From positions 116,628-180,627 of the forward strand of contig NZ_QYRT01000003.1 in the NCBI RefSeq assembly GCF_004923255.1: a DNA stretch of 64,000 nt, written 5' to 3'. Shown here one piece after another: positions 29,017 to 37,554 of the stretch (positions are counted from its first letter, which is position 1; every line of letters starts with the position of its first letter). Under the pieces are notes generated by a model. That model was not told where the DNA came from, did not search any database, and saw only the letters and a list, made by a program, of their open reading frames with translations. The stretch comes from Subtercola vilae (GTDB lineage Bacteria > Actinomycetota > Actinomycetes > Actinomycetales > Microbacteriaceae). The position numbers and the translations under genes are program-made.

Positions 29017-29793
29017 CTACGCCTCGGGGTCTTTCGGCGCGTGGTCTTTTTTGCCCTGCGCGGCGAGCGTGGCAGCACGCTCGGCGAGGCGGCGCTTCAT
29101 CTGAAACTGGGCGTCGTCGATGATCGCCTGGTCGAGCGGCGGGTTGTTCGGCTGGGAAGCGCCGTGATACTTCTGAATGTAGGCGTCGAGTTCGGGGCCC
29201 GAGGTCCACGATGAAATGAGAGAGTACCGGGGCAGAGGGCCGGTGTGCCACACCGCGTGCCAGAACCGCTGGGTGTCGACGACGACCTGCGAGCCAGCCG
29301 GGAGTGGGATGCGCACCTCGGTCTCGGGGTCGAACCGGTCTTCGCGCAGAATGAGCACCGAGTCGGGATCGTCGCTGAGGTTGAAGAAGCTGCGCACGAT
29401 CCACCCGGTGCCGTCGGGGTTGAGGCGGTTGTTGTCGTCTTGGTGCAGGTTGTAGATGGCGCCTGCATAGTCGTTCGGCTGCAGTTCGATGACGCGGCAA
29501 CGCCCGACGTTCGCGCCGGGCTCTTCGGCGCGGGCCTTCAGAATGGGGGCCTTGTCGACGTTTGCCTGCACCCAGACCCCGTCTTTGTCGGTGCGCGGAG
29601 GGGTGTGGTTCCAGAACCCGTTGCACTCCATCTCGCCGAAGGCGCTCGCGAGCGGGGCCCAGCGGGTGTCGCCCGACGACTTCCAGTCGACGTATTGGAG
29701 GTTGAGCCACTCTTGCGGGTCGGCGGCTTGGTCGTACGCGTCGAGTACGACGTAGCCCTTCTTTTCGAAGGCGGGGGATGTGATGTAGCTCAT
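29017..29793 (-). CDS. Probable Fe(II)/2-oxoglutarate-dioxygenase-fold protein
   Basis: I do not recognise a named family for this 258-aa protein. It contains a facial-triad-like pattern: H117-Q-D119 (YNLHQDD), then H179 or H183 in FWHAVWH, and R189 in GPLPRYSLISSW placed where 2-oxoglutarate would be bound. This suits a non-heme iron oxygenase. The C-terminus is charged. The upstream region is AT-rich and contains TTAAGCTCGCCTTACTAGG on the minus strand, which only weakly resembles a DtxR/IdeR iron box. Substrate unknown. Confidence 0.6.
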   Translation of the reverse strand: MSYITSPAFEKKGYVVLDAYDQAADPQEWLNLQYVDWKSSGDTRWAPLASAFGEMECNGFWNHTPPRTDKDGVWVQANVDKAPILKARAEEPGANVGRCRVIELQPNDYAGAIYNLHQDDNNRLNPDGTGWIVRSFFNLSDDPDSVLILREDRFDPETEVRIPLPAGSQVVVDTQRFWHAVWHTGPLPRYSLISSWTSGPELDAYIQKYHGASQPNNPPLDQAIIDDAQFQMKRRLAERAATLAAQGKKDHAPKDPEA

Positions 29794-29879
29794 TTGGGTA
29801 AATGTGCCTTCCAGTAAGAGATCAAGCGCGTTTTTACATGACCTAGTAAGGCGAGCTTAACACTTGGGTACTAGCGAAC

Positions 29880-30632
29880 TCAGGAGCTCTTCCATCGCCG
29901 AAAGACCTCGACTTCAGGAATGTTCTGCCGCTGCCCGCCCGAGTGCACGATGTCGTCGCCGTCGACACTGAGTTGCGTGCGATGCGCGCCGAGCGCCCGC
30001 ATCTTGGCCGCCCGAAAAGGCCCGAGCGGCACGGCGATGTCACCGGCTTCGGCTTCGGCTTCGGCGGCTTCTGCGACGATGACGTACACGGGGACACCGG
30101 CTGCAGACGCCGCGTCGATGCCGGCCTCGTGGATTCGCACGTGATCCGGATGCCCGTACCCACCCCGCTCGTCGTACGTCACCACCAGCGAGGGTGTGAC
30201 CTCAGCAATGACCGCACCGATCTCGGCGACGACCTGCTCGAACGGAGCCAGGCTCAGCGCATCGGCGGGAGCATCAGACGCCGCCTTGGCAAAGCCATCG
30301 TCGCCCCACCGCATTCCTGAATCGGAATATAACCGTGAGGTGCCGAGGAATCGATGCTCAGTGACACCCAGCTCAGCGAGCGCTTGGGAGAGCTCGTGCA
30401 CGCGCACCGCGGCCAGCTCGGCCGTGCCCTCGAGGTGCTCGAGCGGGCCGGCGACCACCTCGCCGCGCTCGCCCCGAGTACCCGTGAGCAGCACCACCCG
30501 CACACCACCGCTCACGAGATGGGCCATCAGGCCACCCGTGGCGATGGTCTCGTCATCGGGGTGCGCGTGCAGCAGCAGCACGGTCGGTTCGGAAGAACCG
30601 CCGCCGCCCTCTGTCAGCTCGGGGAATACCAT
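29880..30632 (-). CDS. PIG-L family deacetylase
   Basis: The 250-aa protein shows the zinc-binding HPDDE motif at residues 24-28 and the second-half motif GHPDHVRIHEAGI. Family members remove acetyl groups from N-acetylglucosaminyl substrates; in actinobacteria these include MshB of mycothiol synthesis and Mca, and many uncharacterised members. The sequence alone does not choose among them. Its aldo/keto-reductase neighbour lies upstream on the same strand, 43 bp away. Confidence 0.85.
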   Translation of the reverse strand: MVFPELTEGGGGSSEPTVLLLHAHPDDETIATGGLMAHLVSGGVRVVLLTGTRGERGEVVAGPLEHLEGTAELAAVRVHELSQALAELGVTEHRFLGTSRLYSDSGMRWGDDGFAKAASDAPADALSLAPFEQVVAEIGAVIAEVTPSLVVTYDERGGYGHPDHVRIHEAGIDAASAAGVPVYVIVAEAAEAEAEAGDIAVPLGPFRAAKMRALGAHRTQLSVDGDDIVHSGGQRQNIPEVEVFRRWKSS

Positions 30633-30675
30633 CTGTGAACCCTACGGTCGAGATCTGAACCAGTGCCCGGCTGTT

Positions 30676-31704
30676 CTACTGCACCGCGCTCGACGTCGCC
30701 CAGAGGTTGATGCCCGCCTCAACGGCGTGCTCGTCGATGGCATCGAGCTCGCTCTGCTCGAATGACAGGTTCTGGGTGGCCGCAAGGTTGTCATCGAGCT
30801 GCTTGACGCTCGACGCACCGATGAGTACTGACGTCACCCGCTCGTCACGCAGCGCCCACGACAGGGCGAGTTGCGCCAGTGTCTGTCCGCGGCCCGACGC
30901 GATGTCGTTCAGCGCGCGCAGGTGCGTCAGAGTGTCGTCGTTGACGAAGCTCTGCTGCATCGAGCCGTTCAGGGCTGCCCGCGAATCGGAAGGAATTCCG
31001 CCGAGGTAGCGGTCGGTCAGCAGACCCTGCGCGAGTGGCGAGAACGCGATGCAGCCGACGCCGAGGTCGCCGAGGGTGTCGAGAAGGCCGCTCTCGATCC
31101 ACCGGTTGAACATGGAGTACGACGGCTGGTGAATGAGCAGGGGAGTACCGAGGTCGGCCAGGATGCGTGCCGCCGCGACGGTGCGCTCGGGCGAATAGCT
31201 CGAGATGCCTGCGTACAGGGCGCGACCCGAGGTGACCGCCGTGTGCAGGGCACCCATCGTCTCTTCAAGCGGGGTGTCGGGGTCGGCTCGGTGGGAGTAG
31301 AAGATGTCGACGTAGTCGAGCCCCATGCGGGAGAGGCTCTGGTCGAGCGACGCGAGCAGATACTTGCGTGAACCGAGGTCTCCGTACGGCCCCGGCCACA
31401 TGTCGTAGCCCGCCTTGCTCGAAATGACCATCTCGTCGCGGTACGGGGCGAAGTCTTCGGCGAAGATGCGCCCGAAGTTCGTCTCTGCGCTGCCGTAGGG
31501 CGGCCCGTAGTTGTTCGCCAGGTCGATGTGGGTGACGCCGCTGTCGAACGCGCGGCGGAGAATGGCGCGCTGCGTCTCGGTAGACGTCGTGTCGCCGAAG
31601 TTCTGCCAGAGGCCGAGCGACACGGCAGGCAGTTTCAGGCCACTGCGCCCGGTGCGTCGGTAGGGAAGGAGGTCATAGCGGTTCTCCGCTGCTGAATAGG
31701 TCAC
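30676..31704 (-). CDS. Aldo/keto reductase (YghZ-like)
   Basis: This 342-aa NADPH-dependent oxidoreductase has D61 and Y66 in DLANNYGPPYGSAE and the catalytic Lys in MVISSKAGYDMWPGPYG, a combination typical of the YghZ/Kv-beta-like branch. YghZ enzymes act on methylglyoxal and related aldehydes; the true substrate here is unknown. It lies directly before the tRNA-Ser gene and marks the end of undisturbed core sequence. Confidence 0.9.
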   Translation of the reverse strand: MTYSAAENRYDLLPYRRTGRSGLKLPAVSLGLWQNFGDTTSTETQRAILRRAFDSGVTHIDLANNYGPPYGSAETNFGRIFAEDFAPYRDEMVISSKAGYDMWPGPYGDLGSRKYLLASLDQSLSRMGLDYVDIFYSHRADPDTPLEETMGALHTAVTSGRALYAGISSYSPERTVAAARILADLGTPLLIHQPSYSMFNRWIESGLLDTLGDLGVGCIAFSPLAQGLLTDRYLGGIPSDSRAALNGSMQQSFVNDDTLTHLRALNDIASGRGQTLAQLALSWALRDERVTSVLIGASSVKQLDDNLAATQNLSFEQSELDAIDEHAVEAGINLWATSSAVQ

Positions 31705-31825
31705 AGATCGATCTTGTCATGTCACCCGCTCCATCGCTTGGAGAAAGGGGCCGACCTGTGCCCGCTTCAACACCATCGGCACCGACGCGGGTCGCAGTCG
31801 CCGCTCTCCGCTCGCTGCTCGCCGA

Positions 31826-31855
31826 TTGGCGCGGCGCTGCCGGGTGCCGTAAGGT
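31826..31855 (+). promoter_or_regulatory. Likely promoter of tRNA-Ser(CGA)
   Basis: TTGGCG (31826-31831) and TAAGGT (31850-31855) are separated by 18 bp and end 7 bp before the mature tRNA 5' end. They fit a SigA-type -35/-10 pair. Confidence 0.55.
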
Positions 31856-31862
31856 ATTCCCC

Positions 31863-31952
31863 GGTACCGTGTCCGAGCGGCCGAAGGTACATGTCTCGAA
31901 AACATGTGTGCTTGAAAGAGCACCGTGGGTTCAAATCCCACCGGTACCGCCA
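31863..31952 (+). tRNA. tRNA-Ser (anticodon CGA)
   Basis: The 90-nt gene has a GGTACCG/CGGTACC acceptor stem, a D-arm with GAGCGGCC, an anticodon loop CTCGAAA with CGA at 31897-31899, a long variable arm as in serine tRNAs, the TTCAAAT T-loop, and an encoded CCA end. It reads UCG codons. Its 3' end is the integration site of the island that follows; the gene itself is intact. Confidence 0.95.
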
Positions 31953-31962
31953 TAAAACCCCT
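31927..31962 (+). repeat. attL: tRNA-Ser 3' end att repeat, copy 1
   Basis: The T-arm and acceptor end of the tRNA form this copy. Its first 26 bases (31927-31952) recur exactly at 45006-45031. Bases 31929-31962, including TAAAACCCCT beyond the tRNA, recur exactly at 40719-40752. A TTGCCCACAATT box follows at 31999-32010, matching one at 40789-40800. Confidence 0.93.
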
Positions 31963-31982
31963 GATCAGAAGCGCTTTTTCTC

Positions 31983-32267
31983 TTACTTGGTGTGCGATTT
32001 GCCCACAATTCGCCCATGTGCTGCAGGTATGCGCGTCGTCGTCGGCTCGGAAAGCGCGTGTCTGAAACGCTCTTGGCCAAGGGCGAAATCATTCAGTCCA
32101 GGTTTGTGTTTCAGGGTTCCAGCGACAAAGTCCTCCGAGTACTTTGTTCGGCCGAGACGGTCGAGAAACCGTTCGAGCACATAGAGCACGTGTGTCTCGT
32201 GTGAGTTGAGTCCTTGTTCGCGGGCTAGGGTGGTTAGTTTGGCGCTGGTGGTGGCTGCGCTTGTCAC
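31983..32267 (-). pseudogene. Truncated AbiEii-type toxin (nucleotidyltransferase), N-terminal remnant
   Basis: A GTG overlapping the AbiEi stop by 4 nt opens a 94-codon frame. Its first 50 or so residues (including HETHVLYVLERFLDRL and TKYSEDFV) look like the start of AbiEii toxins, which run to about 300 residues and continue with a conserved Lys-Gly-Gly segment. Here the match ends at EDFV and the rest is unrelated sequence running into the island end. The nucleotidyltransferase catalytic motifs are absent, so no active toxin is expected. The break lies near 32117. Confidence 0.75.
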
Positions 32268-32845
32268 GTGAGGTACTCCAGTGCGGTGCGGAGCGGCCCT
32301 TCGGACCGGGGGATCTGACGGGCGATTTCGATGAGCTTCGCGGGACGGGATCCGCGAAGCCGGAGCCAGTTGCGCAGCGCCTCCGTGGCGATTTCGTAGC
32401 CGACGTAGCCGCGAAGTCGGAACGCGTCGATGATCGAGCGCTCTGGGCTGTACATGCCGATAGTGACGCTGCTGCCCTCGATCGGTGTCTCGCGACGTTC
32501 GATGTTGAACGTCGAAGTATCGAAGGAGTGCCAGTGTACTGACGCGGTTGTCTTCGGGTGACTGGTGTTGCGGGGGAGCGCGATGTCGATCCTTTCGGGT
32601 ATCGCGTCCATCAGGTCGTATCGAGCTAATGCGCTGGTCAGGCAGATTGTGGCGAGAGAGGCCCGTGTTGAGATTTCGATGAGACTCAAGTCGGCGAATG
32701 GGGCATCGGTGCGACGATAACGTCCGCGGCCGACACGTTCGATCTCACGAAGGTCGAGCAGCTTCTGCAGGTCTCTGACCTGCAACCCAGCGTTACGGGC
32801 TTCAGTAAAGGTAAACGTCTCCGGAGGGAGTGCATCGAGCTTCAT
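32264..32845 (-). CDS. AbiEi-family antitoxin / transcriptional regulator
   Basis: The protein (193 aa from this start) has an N-terminal winged-helix region (FTFTEARNAGLQVRDLQKLLD, then GRGRYRR) and a C-terminal domain with SPERSIIDAFRLRGYVG, the pattern of type IV AbiE antitoxins. Such proteins bind inverted repeats in their own promoter and neutralise the AbiEii toxin. An upstream ATG at 32881 would add 12 residues but overlaps the palindrome at 32881-32900, so I prefer 32845. The partner toxin is truncated, which leaves this as an orphan regulator. Confidence 0.8.
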   Translation of the reverse strand: MKLDALPPETFTFTEARNAGLQVRDLQKLLDLREIERVGRGRYRRTDAPFADLSLIEISTRASLATICLTSALARYDLMDAIPERIDIALPRNTSHPKTTASVHWHSFDTSTFNIERRETPIEGSSVTIGMYSPERSIIDAFRLRGYVGYEIATEALRNWLRLRGSRPAKLIEIARQIPRSEGPLRTALEYLT

Positions 32846-32879
32846 GGTCTTCGTTGCATTCCCATTTGCATTATCCTGC

Positions 32880-32901
32880 ATACATATAAGTCTATATGTA
32901 T
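32880..32901. promoter_or_regulatory. AT-rich palindrome upstream of abiEi (likely operator)
   Basis: ATACATATA (32880-32888) and TATATGTAT (32893-32901) form a perfect 9-bp inverted repeat with a 4-bp spacer. It lies in the promoter region of the AbiEi gene. AbiE antitoxins are known to autoregulate by binding such repeats; the link here is inferred from position. Confidence 0.65.
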
Positions 32902-33417
32902 ATAAAATGAATCACCAGGTCGTCGCGGAAATCCCTAGCAGCGGTACATCGGGCGCATACCTAAAGCTTCTCGATGCTCTCCCTGCCCCAGGAAGCCCTA
33001 AAAACAGGCATGAGGCACGAACGACTACGAGACGAGTTTCCGAGACAGACAGCACCCGGACAAATCGGAACTTTCGCCGAACTGTTCCGGGGGGAGCGGG
33101 GTGCCTCACAAACCTTTGGTTTTGGAGGCACCGTCAGCGGTTCGAGGTAAGTGGTCGGCTGTTGACGGTTTAAAGGGCGGACGCTTGGAAGGACGTGGGT
33201 TGTGTTTCTGGGTGAACCGATCGGTTCGCCTCATCTTTCGGGAATGATGAGGCGAAGTTGACGTTCGAATTGGCGTCCTTGGATGTCGGTCGGAATGATG
33301 CGTACGTAGAGATATTCGGCGGTTGGTACCCAGTGGGGTAGTTCGTCGGCGGCGTGGGGCGAGTTGGGGATCTCTTGCCTTACTTTATGGGTCTGCTCGT
33401 TCGGGGGTTGCGTGACG
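32902..33417. other. Gap without a supported gene
   Basis: Only one weak candidate is visible: on the minus strand a frame ends at 33231 with a protein-like stretch (residues such as LPHWVPTAEYLYVRIIPTD), but no good start is seen and it runs upstream into the DoxX remnant in another frame. It may be the tail of a lost gene. On the plus strand ATG 32907 opens a short frame without recognisable features. The base composition is lower in GC than in core genes. Confidence 0.5.
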
Positions 33418-33919
33418 CTAGATGAGCCAGCGATATCGCTGTACGAGGGGAAGCTTCTTCCACGCTCGACCGAGGCCCCACGTGTCACCGGCGGAGAGGG
33501 CGGCGACGGTGATCAGGGCGAGGGCGTAGATGATGCGGTAGTAAGTCCACGAGGGGGCTGGCGATCCGGGCGTAGAACGGCTTCAGCGGCCCGACGACGG
33601 AGGGGCTGTTCAGGAATCCCTGGCTGGGGGTTCCGCCGTTGATCCACGCTTTTGCGGCGGGTGTGGAGTAGCCGAGTCCGAAGCGTTTGCCGATGAAGGC
33701 CCAGAAGAAGATGAAGCCCGTAGCGAGTCGGAGTGCCGCGAGGACGCGTCGTCCCGTCGTTGAGGACGCGGCCGGGGTGGCCGCGTCGGCATGGAGGTGG
33801 TGTTCCTGGCCGGAGGTGGTGGGGCGTGTGAGAGGTTGCGCAGTCCTGACGTACTCGCTTTCTGTTGAGTGGAGCGGCGGGTTCGGTGGTGCGGCGGGTT
33901 GGGTGAAGGGTTCGGTCAG
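33418..33919 (-). pseudogene. DoxX-family membrane protein, broken by an internal deletion
   Basis: The first part reads VLAALRLATGFIFFWAFIGK, then GLGYSTPAAKAWINGGTPSQ and GPLKPFYARIASPLVD, which matches the start of DoxX/DoxD-like quinone-linked membrane proteins. The reading frame then shifts near 33541, and the other frame continues RIIYALALITVAALSAGDTW and GLGRAWKKLPLVQRY up to a stop at 33418-33420, the usual C-terminus. About 50 residues that normally lie between (two membrane helices) are missing. No ATG/GTG start is present; translation could only begin at a CTG overlapping the stop of the 52-aa gene. Confidence 0.75.
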
Positions 33920-34074
33920 GCGGCGGGCGCGGGCCCGTCGGAGGGGGCGGCGTCGGGGATGGGCAGGAGCCCCTGTTCTGCGAGGGAGGCATTGACGATG
34001 TCTTCTTCGAGGATGTCTTCGGCGGTTTCGATGCGGTCGGTTCCGGACACATCGGTCGAGGAGGGATGTTTCAT
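33916..34074 (-). CDS. Small acidic protein (52 aa) in the gad operon
   Basis: ATG 34072-34074 overlaps the antiporter stop codon by 4 nt (ATGA) and the frame ends at TGA 33916-33918. The product is acidic (ETAEDILEEDIVNASLAEQG) with a Pro/Ala-rich tail, and has no membrane helix. I do not recognise a family. The coupling to gadC and the clean acidic composition support a real gene; a role in acid stress would be a guess. Confidence 0.6.
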   Translation of the reverse strand: MKHPSSTDVSGTDRIETAEDILEEDIVNASLAEQGLLPIPDAAPSDGPAPAA

Positions 34075-35660
34075 GAGGGGGCTCCTGCCTTCTGGGGTTC
34101 GCGGGGCGCCGGAGTGTCCGGCAGTGCTGGTGAGGGTGCCACCGGGTTGAAGCTGGCTTCGTGTGGTTTCTGGTCGGGGGAGCCGTTTCGCCAGGACGGC
34201 TTCTTGAAGTGGTAGATCAGAAGTGCGGCGCTGACGAAGACTACGAGCCCGCCAGCGACGAGGGCGACGTAGGTGGTGGGGTCACCGATCGGGAGCTGAG
34301 TTGGCGGGAAGAACGAGACGAGTAGAGCGAACGCGACGGCGAGGAATCCGATGCCGGCGACGATCCACATGCCGGGCTTGCCGCCGGGGATCTTGAAGGC
34401 GCGGGGGAGGTGGGGTTGGGTGTAGCGCAGCCGAATGGCGGCGGCGTACATGAACATGTACATCACGATGTAGAGGCTGATGGTGACGGTGGAGATGAGG
34501 AAGAATGCTCCGCTGACGTCGGCGGTGAACAGGTAGATCGATGACACCGCGGTGACGATGATGGCCTGAAGGATGAGGATGTTCCGTTGGACACCGGCCT
34601 TGTTCGTCTTCTGCAGGATCGGCGGCAGTACCCCGTCGTGCGCTGTCGTGAGGAGCGCACGGCTGGGAGCGGAGATCCACGCTAGTGCGCCACTGAGTGC
34701 CCCGTAGCAGACGAGGACGGCGAGGATCTGTACGAGCCAGTTCATGTTCCACAGCCCCACGAGCACGGTGCCCATCGCGTCGAACACTCCGGTTTGGAGG
34801 ACGATGTCGTTGTAGGGCACGAGGCCGGCGACGGCGATGGAGCCGAGGAGGAACACGGCGACAGAGATGCCGGAGGCGAGCAGCATCGCGGCGGGGAAGC
34901 CGCGCCTGGGGTTCTTCATTTCTCCGACGTGCACGGCTTGTACTTCGACGCCGGCGAAGAGGAGCATGATGTTGCCGAGGAACGCGAGGGAGCCGAGGCC
35001 GGTGAGCAGGGGTAGCAGGCGCGGAGTGCTGTCACCGTTCACGACGGTCGCGACGGCGGGGTCTGTGGCGGTGGTCCAGCCCATCGCATGCCCGGTCGCT
35101 GCCCAGTAGATGAACAGGCCGAGCAGCGCGGCGCCGGGGACGACGGTACCGACGAGGAAGCCGTATTTAGCGATCTTCGCGAGCAGTGCGTTGCCGCGGA
35201 GAGCGACGAGGGTCGCGAGCCAGTAGCTGACGATGCAGAACACGCCGACGTAGACGTGTGCCTGCGCGAGCCCTGCCTGGTTCAGGGCGTAGGCGGCTGC
35301 TGCTGCGGCGAAGGCGAGTCCGGTGGGGTACCAGACAACGTTCTGGATCCATTGCAGCCAGATGCCGACGAACCCCCAGCGCTGCCCGAACGCTTCACCG
35401 ATCCACGTGTACACGCCGCCTTTGCGGTTGGAGAACGCGCTGCCGAGCTCCGCAGAGATCAGGGCGGCGGGGACAAGGAAAAGGAGGGTGGCGAAGCCGA
35501 TGTAGACGAACATGGTGAGTTCTTCTTTGGCCATCACGGGGAGCCCGCGAAGGCTCGTGACGACGGCGGCCGCGGTGAGGAATGCGACCGTCGGTACGGT
35601 CATGGCAAGGTTGTTCTTTTTCTTCTTCGATGCGAATGAGGTTCGCTTGGGGCTGCTCAT
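34071..35660 (-). CDS. gadC: Glutamate/GABA antiporter (APC superfamily, GadC-like)
   Basis: The 529-aa protein has about 12 hydrophobic segments and the GadC-like N-terminal motif [20 protein letters not shown] followed by [20 protein letters not shown], typical of the glutamate:GABA branch. It imports glutamate and exports GABA, so that decarboxylation by GadB consumes protons inside the cell. Its ATG overlaps the gadB stop by 4 nt, which fits joint expression. The C-terminal tail is polar and Pro-rich, and in GadC such a tail closes the pore at neutral pH; that detail is carried over from the family. Confidence 0.88.
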   Translation of the reverse strand: MSSPKRTSFASKKKKNNLAMTVPTVAFLTAAAVVTSLRGLPVMAKEELTMFVYIGFATLLFLVPAALISAELGSAFSNRKGGVYTWIGEAFGQRWGFVGIWLQWIQNVVWYPTGLAFAAAAAAYALNQAGLAQAHVYVGVFCIVSYWLATLVALRGNALLAKIAKYGFLVGTVVPGAALLGLFIYWAATGHAMGWTTATDPAVATVVNGDSTPRLLPLLTGLGSLAFLGNIMLLFAGVEVQAVHVGEMKNPRRGFPAAMLLASGISVAVFLLGSIAVAGLVPYNDIVLQTGVFDAMGTVLVGLWNMNWLVQILAVLVCYGALSGALAWISAPSRALLTTAHDGVLPPILQKTNKAGVQRNILILQAIIVTAVSSIYLFTADVSGAFFLISTVTISLYIVMYMFMYAAAIRLRYTQPHLPRAFKIPGGKPGMWIVAGIGFLAVAFALLVSFFPPTQLPIGDPTTYVALVAGGLVVFVSAALLIYHFKKPSWRNGSPDQKPHEASFNPVAPSPALPDTPAPREPQKAGAPS

Positions 35661-37087
35661 GAGTGCACCAGCTCACTGGGTACCGCGGCGGTTCCGGTGT
35701 GGCTGAAGCTAGGGGCTTCGGCCGCGGTGAGGGGACGCGAGGGCGGCCGGTTGTCGAGTTTGGTGATCGCGTTGCCGAGGTCGGCGAGGAGCAGGTCGGC
35801 CATGTCTATGCTGAGGCCGTGCCGAACGATGATGCGCTGCACAGTGACAGCCTCCTGGTTCGGTGGGAGGGTGTAGGCGGGCACGAGCCAGCCCCTCGTG
35901 CGGAGTTCTTCAGCGAGGTCGAAGAGGTTGAATGAGGACGTTTCTCCGGTGAGTTTCCAGGTGACGGCGGGGATGCCCTCCTGCGGGTTGCCGTCGAAGA
36001 CGATGTCGAACCGGCCGGTGTTCCGGATGCCCGTGCTGAGGTGCTTCGCGACGGCGTACGTCGCGGACTGTACCTTCCGATAGCCCTCTTTGCCGAGGCG
36101 GAAGAAGTTGTAATACGAGGCGACGACCTGTCCGCCGGGGCGGGAGAAGTTTAGGTTGAAGGTCGGCATCGACCCGCCGAGGTAGTTGACGTTGAAGATC
36201 AGCTCCTCCGGGAGGTCGGCGGCCTGACGCCAGATGACCCAGCCGCTGCCAAGGGGTGCGAGTCCGGTTTTGTGGCCGGAGACGTTCACCGATTTCACGC
36301 GCGGCAGCCGGAAGTCCCACTGGATGTCGGGGGCGCAGAACGGGGCGACGAACCCGCCGCTGGCGGCGTCGACGTGGATGTCGATGTCCAGCCCGGTTCG
36401 CAGCTGCAGGTCATCCAGGGCGGCGCTGATGGCGTCGACGTCTTCGAACTTGCCGGTGAAGGTCTGGCCGAACGTGACGACGACGGCGATGGTGTTCTCG
36501 TCGCAGAGCGCGAGGGCTTCGGCTGGGGTCATGATGTTGCCGGCGTTCATGGGTGCCTGGCGGAGTTCGATGTCGAAGTAGCGGGCGAATTTCTCCCAGC
36601 ACACCTGCACCGGACCGCAGACCAGGTTCGGCTGGGCGGTGTCTTTGCCGGCTGCCTGGCGGCGGGCCTTCCACCGCCATTTCGCGGCGAGCCCGCCGAG
36701 CATTGCGGCTTCACTTGACCCGGTGGTGGAGGTGCCAATGGTGGTGGCGGCTTCGGGGGAGTGGAAGAGGTCGGCGAGCATGTGGATGCAGCGCGTTTCG
36801 AGTTCTGCGGTTTGGGGGTATTCGTCTTTGTCGATGATGTTCTTGTCCAGCGAGTCATCCATCAGTTGGCGGACTTCCGGTTCGACCCAGGTGGTGCAGA
36901 ACGTGGCGAGGTTCATGCGGGCGACGCCGTCGAGCATCAGTTCGTCTTTCACGAGCTGGTAGACGTCGCGAGGTTCCTGTTCATGTTCCGGGAAGCGGGT
37001 CTTGGGGGCCCGGGTGGTCATGGGGGTGGAGGCGAAGATGTCGTCCATCTCGTTGTCGACGACAACGTCGGGGTCTGTGCGTGTCAT
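35657..37087 (-). CDS. gadB: Glutamate decarboxylase
   Basis: This 476-aa PLP enzyme turns glutamate into GABA with uptake of a proton. [13 protein letters not shown] holds the cofactor-binding Asp and [14 protein letters not shown] holds the PLP lysine, K273. [20 protein letters not shown] is the substrate-side signature. The ATG at 37087 has an AGAAGGA site four bases upstream, which decides it over an in-frame ATG at 37138. It is followed directly by gadC. On this island it forms a complete glutamate-dependent acid-resistance pair. Confidence 0.93.
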   Translation of the reverse strand: MTRTDPDVVVDNEMDDIFASTPMTTRAPKTRFPEHEQEPRDVYQLVKDELMLDGVARMNLATFCTTWVEPEVRQLMDDSLDKNIIDKDEYPQTAELETRCIHMLADLFHSPEAATTIGTSTTGSSEAAMLGGLAAKWRWKARRQAAGKDTAQPNLVCGPVQVCWEKFARYFDIELRQAPMNAGNIMTPAEALALCDENTIAVVVTFGQTFTGKFEDVDAISAALDDLQLRTGLDIDIHVDAASGGFVAPFCAPDIQWDFRLPRVKSVNVSGHKTGLAPLGSGWVIWRQAADLPEELIFNVNYLGGSMPTFNLNFSRPGGQVVASYYNFFRLGKEGYRKVQSATYAVAKHLSTGIRNTGRFDIVFDGNPQEGIPAVTWKLTGETSSFNLFDLAEELRTRGWLVPAYTLPPNQEAVTVQRIIVRHGLSIDMADLLLADLGNAITKLDNRPPSRPLTAAEAPSFSHTGTAAVPSELVHS

Positions 37088-37134
37088 GGTCCTTCTCGAT
37101 TCCGGTTGGGGTGTTTCGGGGGTGATGGTGGGCG

Positions 37135-37539
37135 TCACCAGGCGTAGATGCGGGGGATGATCTGGTCGCGGGGGATCTGGTCGGGCCCTGGGTGCTCGAT
37201 GACGATGGGTACACCGTCAGGGCCTGGCCGTTCGACGATGTCGAAGCCGTCGACCGTCTGCGCGGTGACGTGGGGTGAGAGTTCCCGGAGAAGCGTTTCG
37301 CAGCGACGGAGGTCTTCGAGGGTGTCGGCGCTCCAGATCAGGTATTGGATCCCGATCGCGCCGAGGGGGTGTTCGGCCCAGGACCCCAGTTCTCGGAGGT
37401 AGAGCTGGTAGTCACCGGGGCTGACGAGGAGAGCTGCTGAGGTGTCGCGGGCAGTGACGGTGGCTTGCAGCAACTGGGTGTAGAAGTCGACGGACCGGCT
37501 TAGGGTTTTCACGAACATCACCGCGGAGGAGAGCTTCAC
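37135..37539 (-). CDS. VOC (glyoxalase-fold) protein
   Basis: The 134-aa protein has the one-domain VOC layout: [17 protein letters not shown] at the start, then [16 protein letters not shown] and a C-terminal [20 protein letters not shown] strand pair. VOC proteins include lyases, dioxygenases and resistance proteins; this one has no assigned substrate. The GTG at 37539 lies 15 bp after the usp stop, and gadB starts 47 bp downstream, so it belongs to the stress operon. Confidence 0.78.
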   Translation of the reverse strand: MKLSSAVMFVKTLSRSVDFYTQLLQATVTARDTSAALLVSPGDYQLYLRELGSWAEHPLGAIGIQYLIWSADTLEDLRRCETLLRELSPHVTAQTVDGFDIVERPGPDGVPIVIEHPGPDQIPRDQIIPRIYAW

Positions 37540-37554
37540 AACAACGCGGCGGAG

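Noticed and set aside
29797..29870. IdeR/DtxR iron box before the oxygenase-like gene
   Set aside because: Only about 10-11 of 19 consensus positions match, too few for a confident call, so it was not listed as a feature.
32907..33173. Plus-strand frame beginning MNHQVVAEIP
   Set aside because: No ribosome binding site, low-complexity Arg/Thr-rich continuation and no family resemblance; reported only within the gap entry.
33513..34052. Pro/Ser/Thr-rich minus-strand frame in the island
   Set aside because: It is out of frame with the readable DoxX remnant and the 52-aa gene; its composition reflects GC bias, not protein selection.
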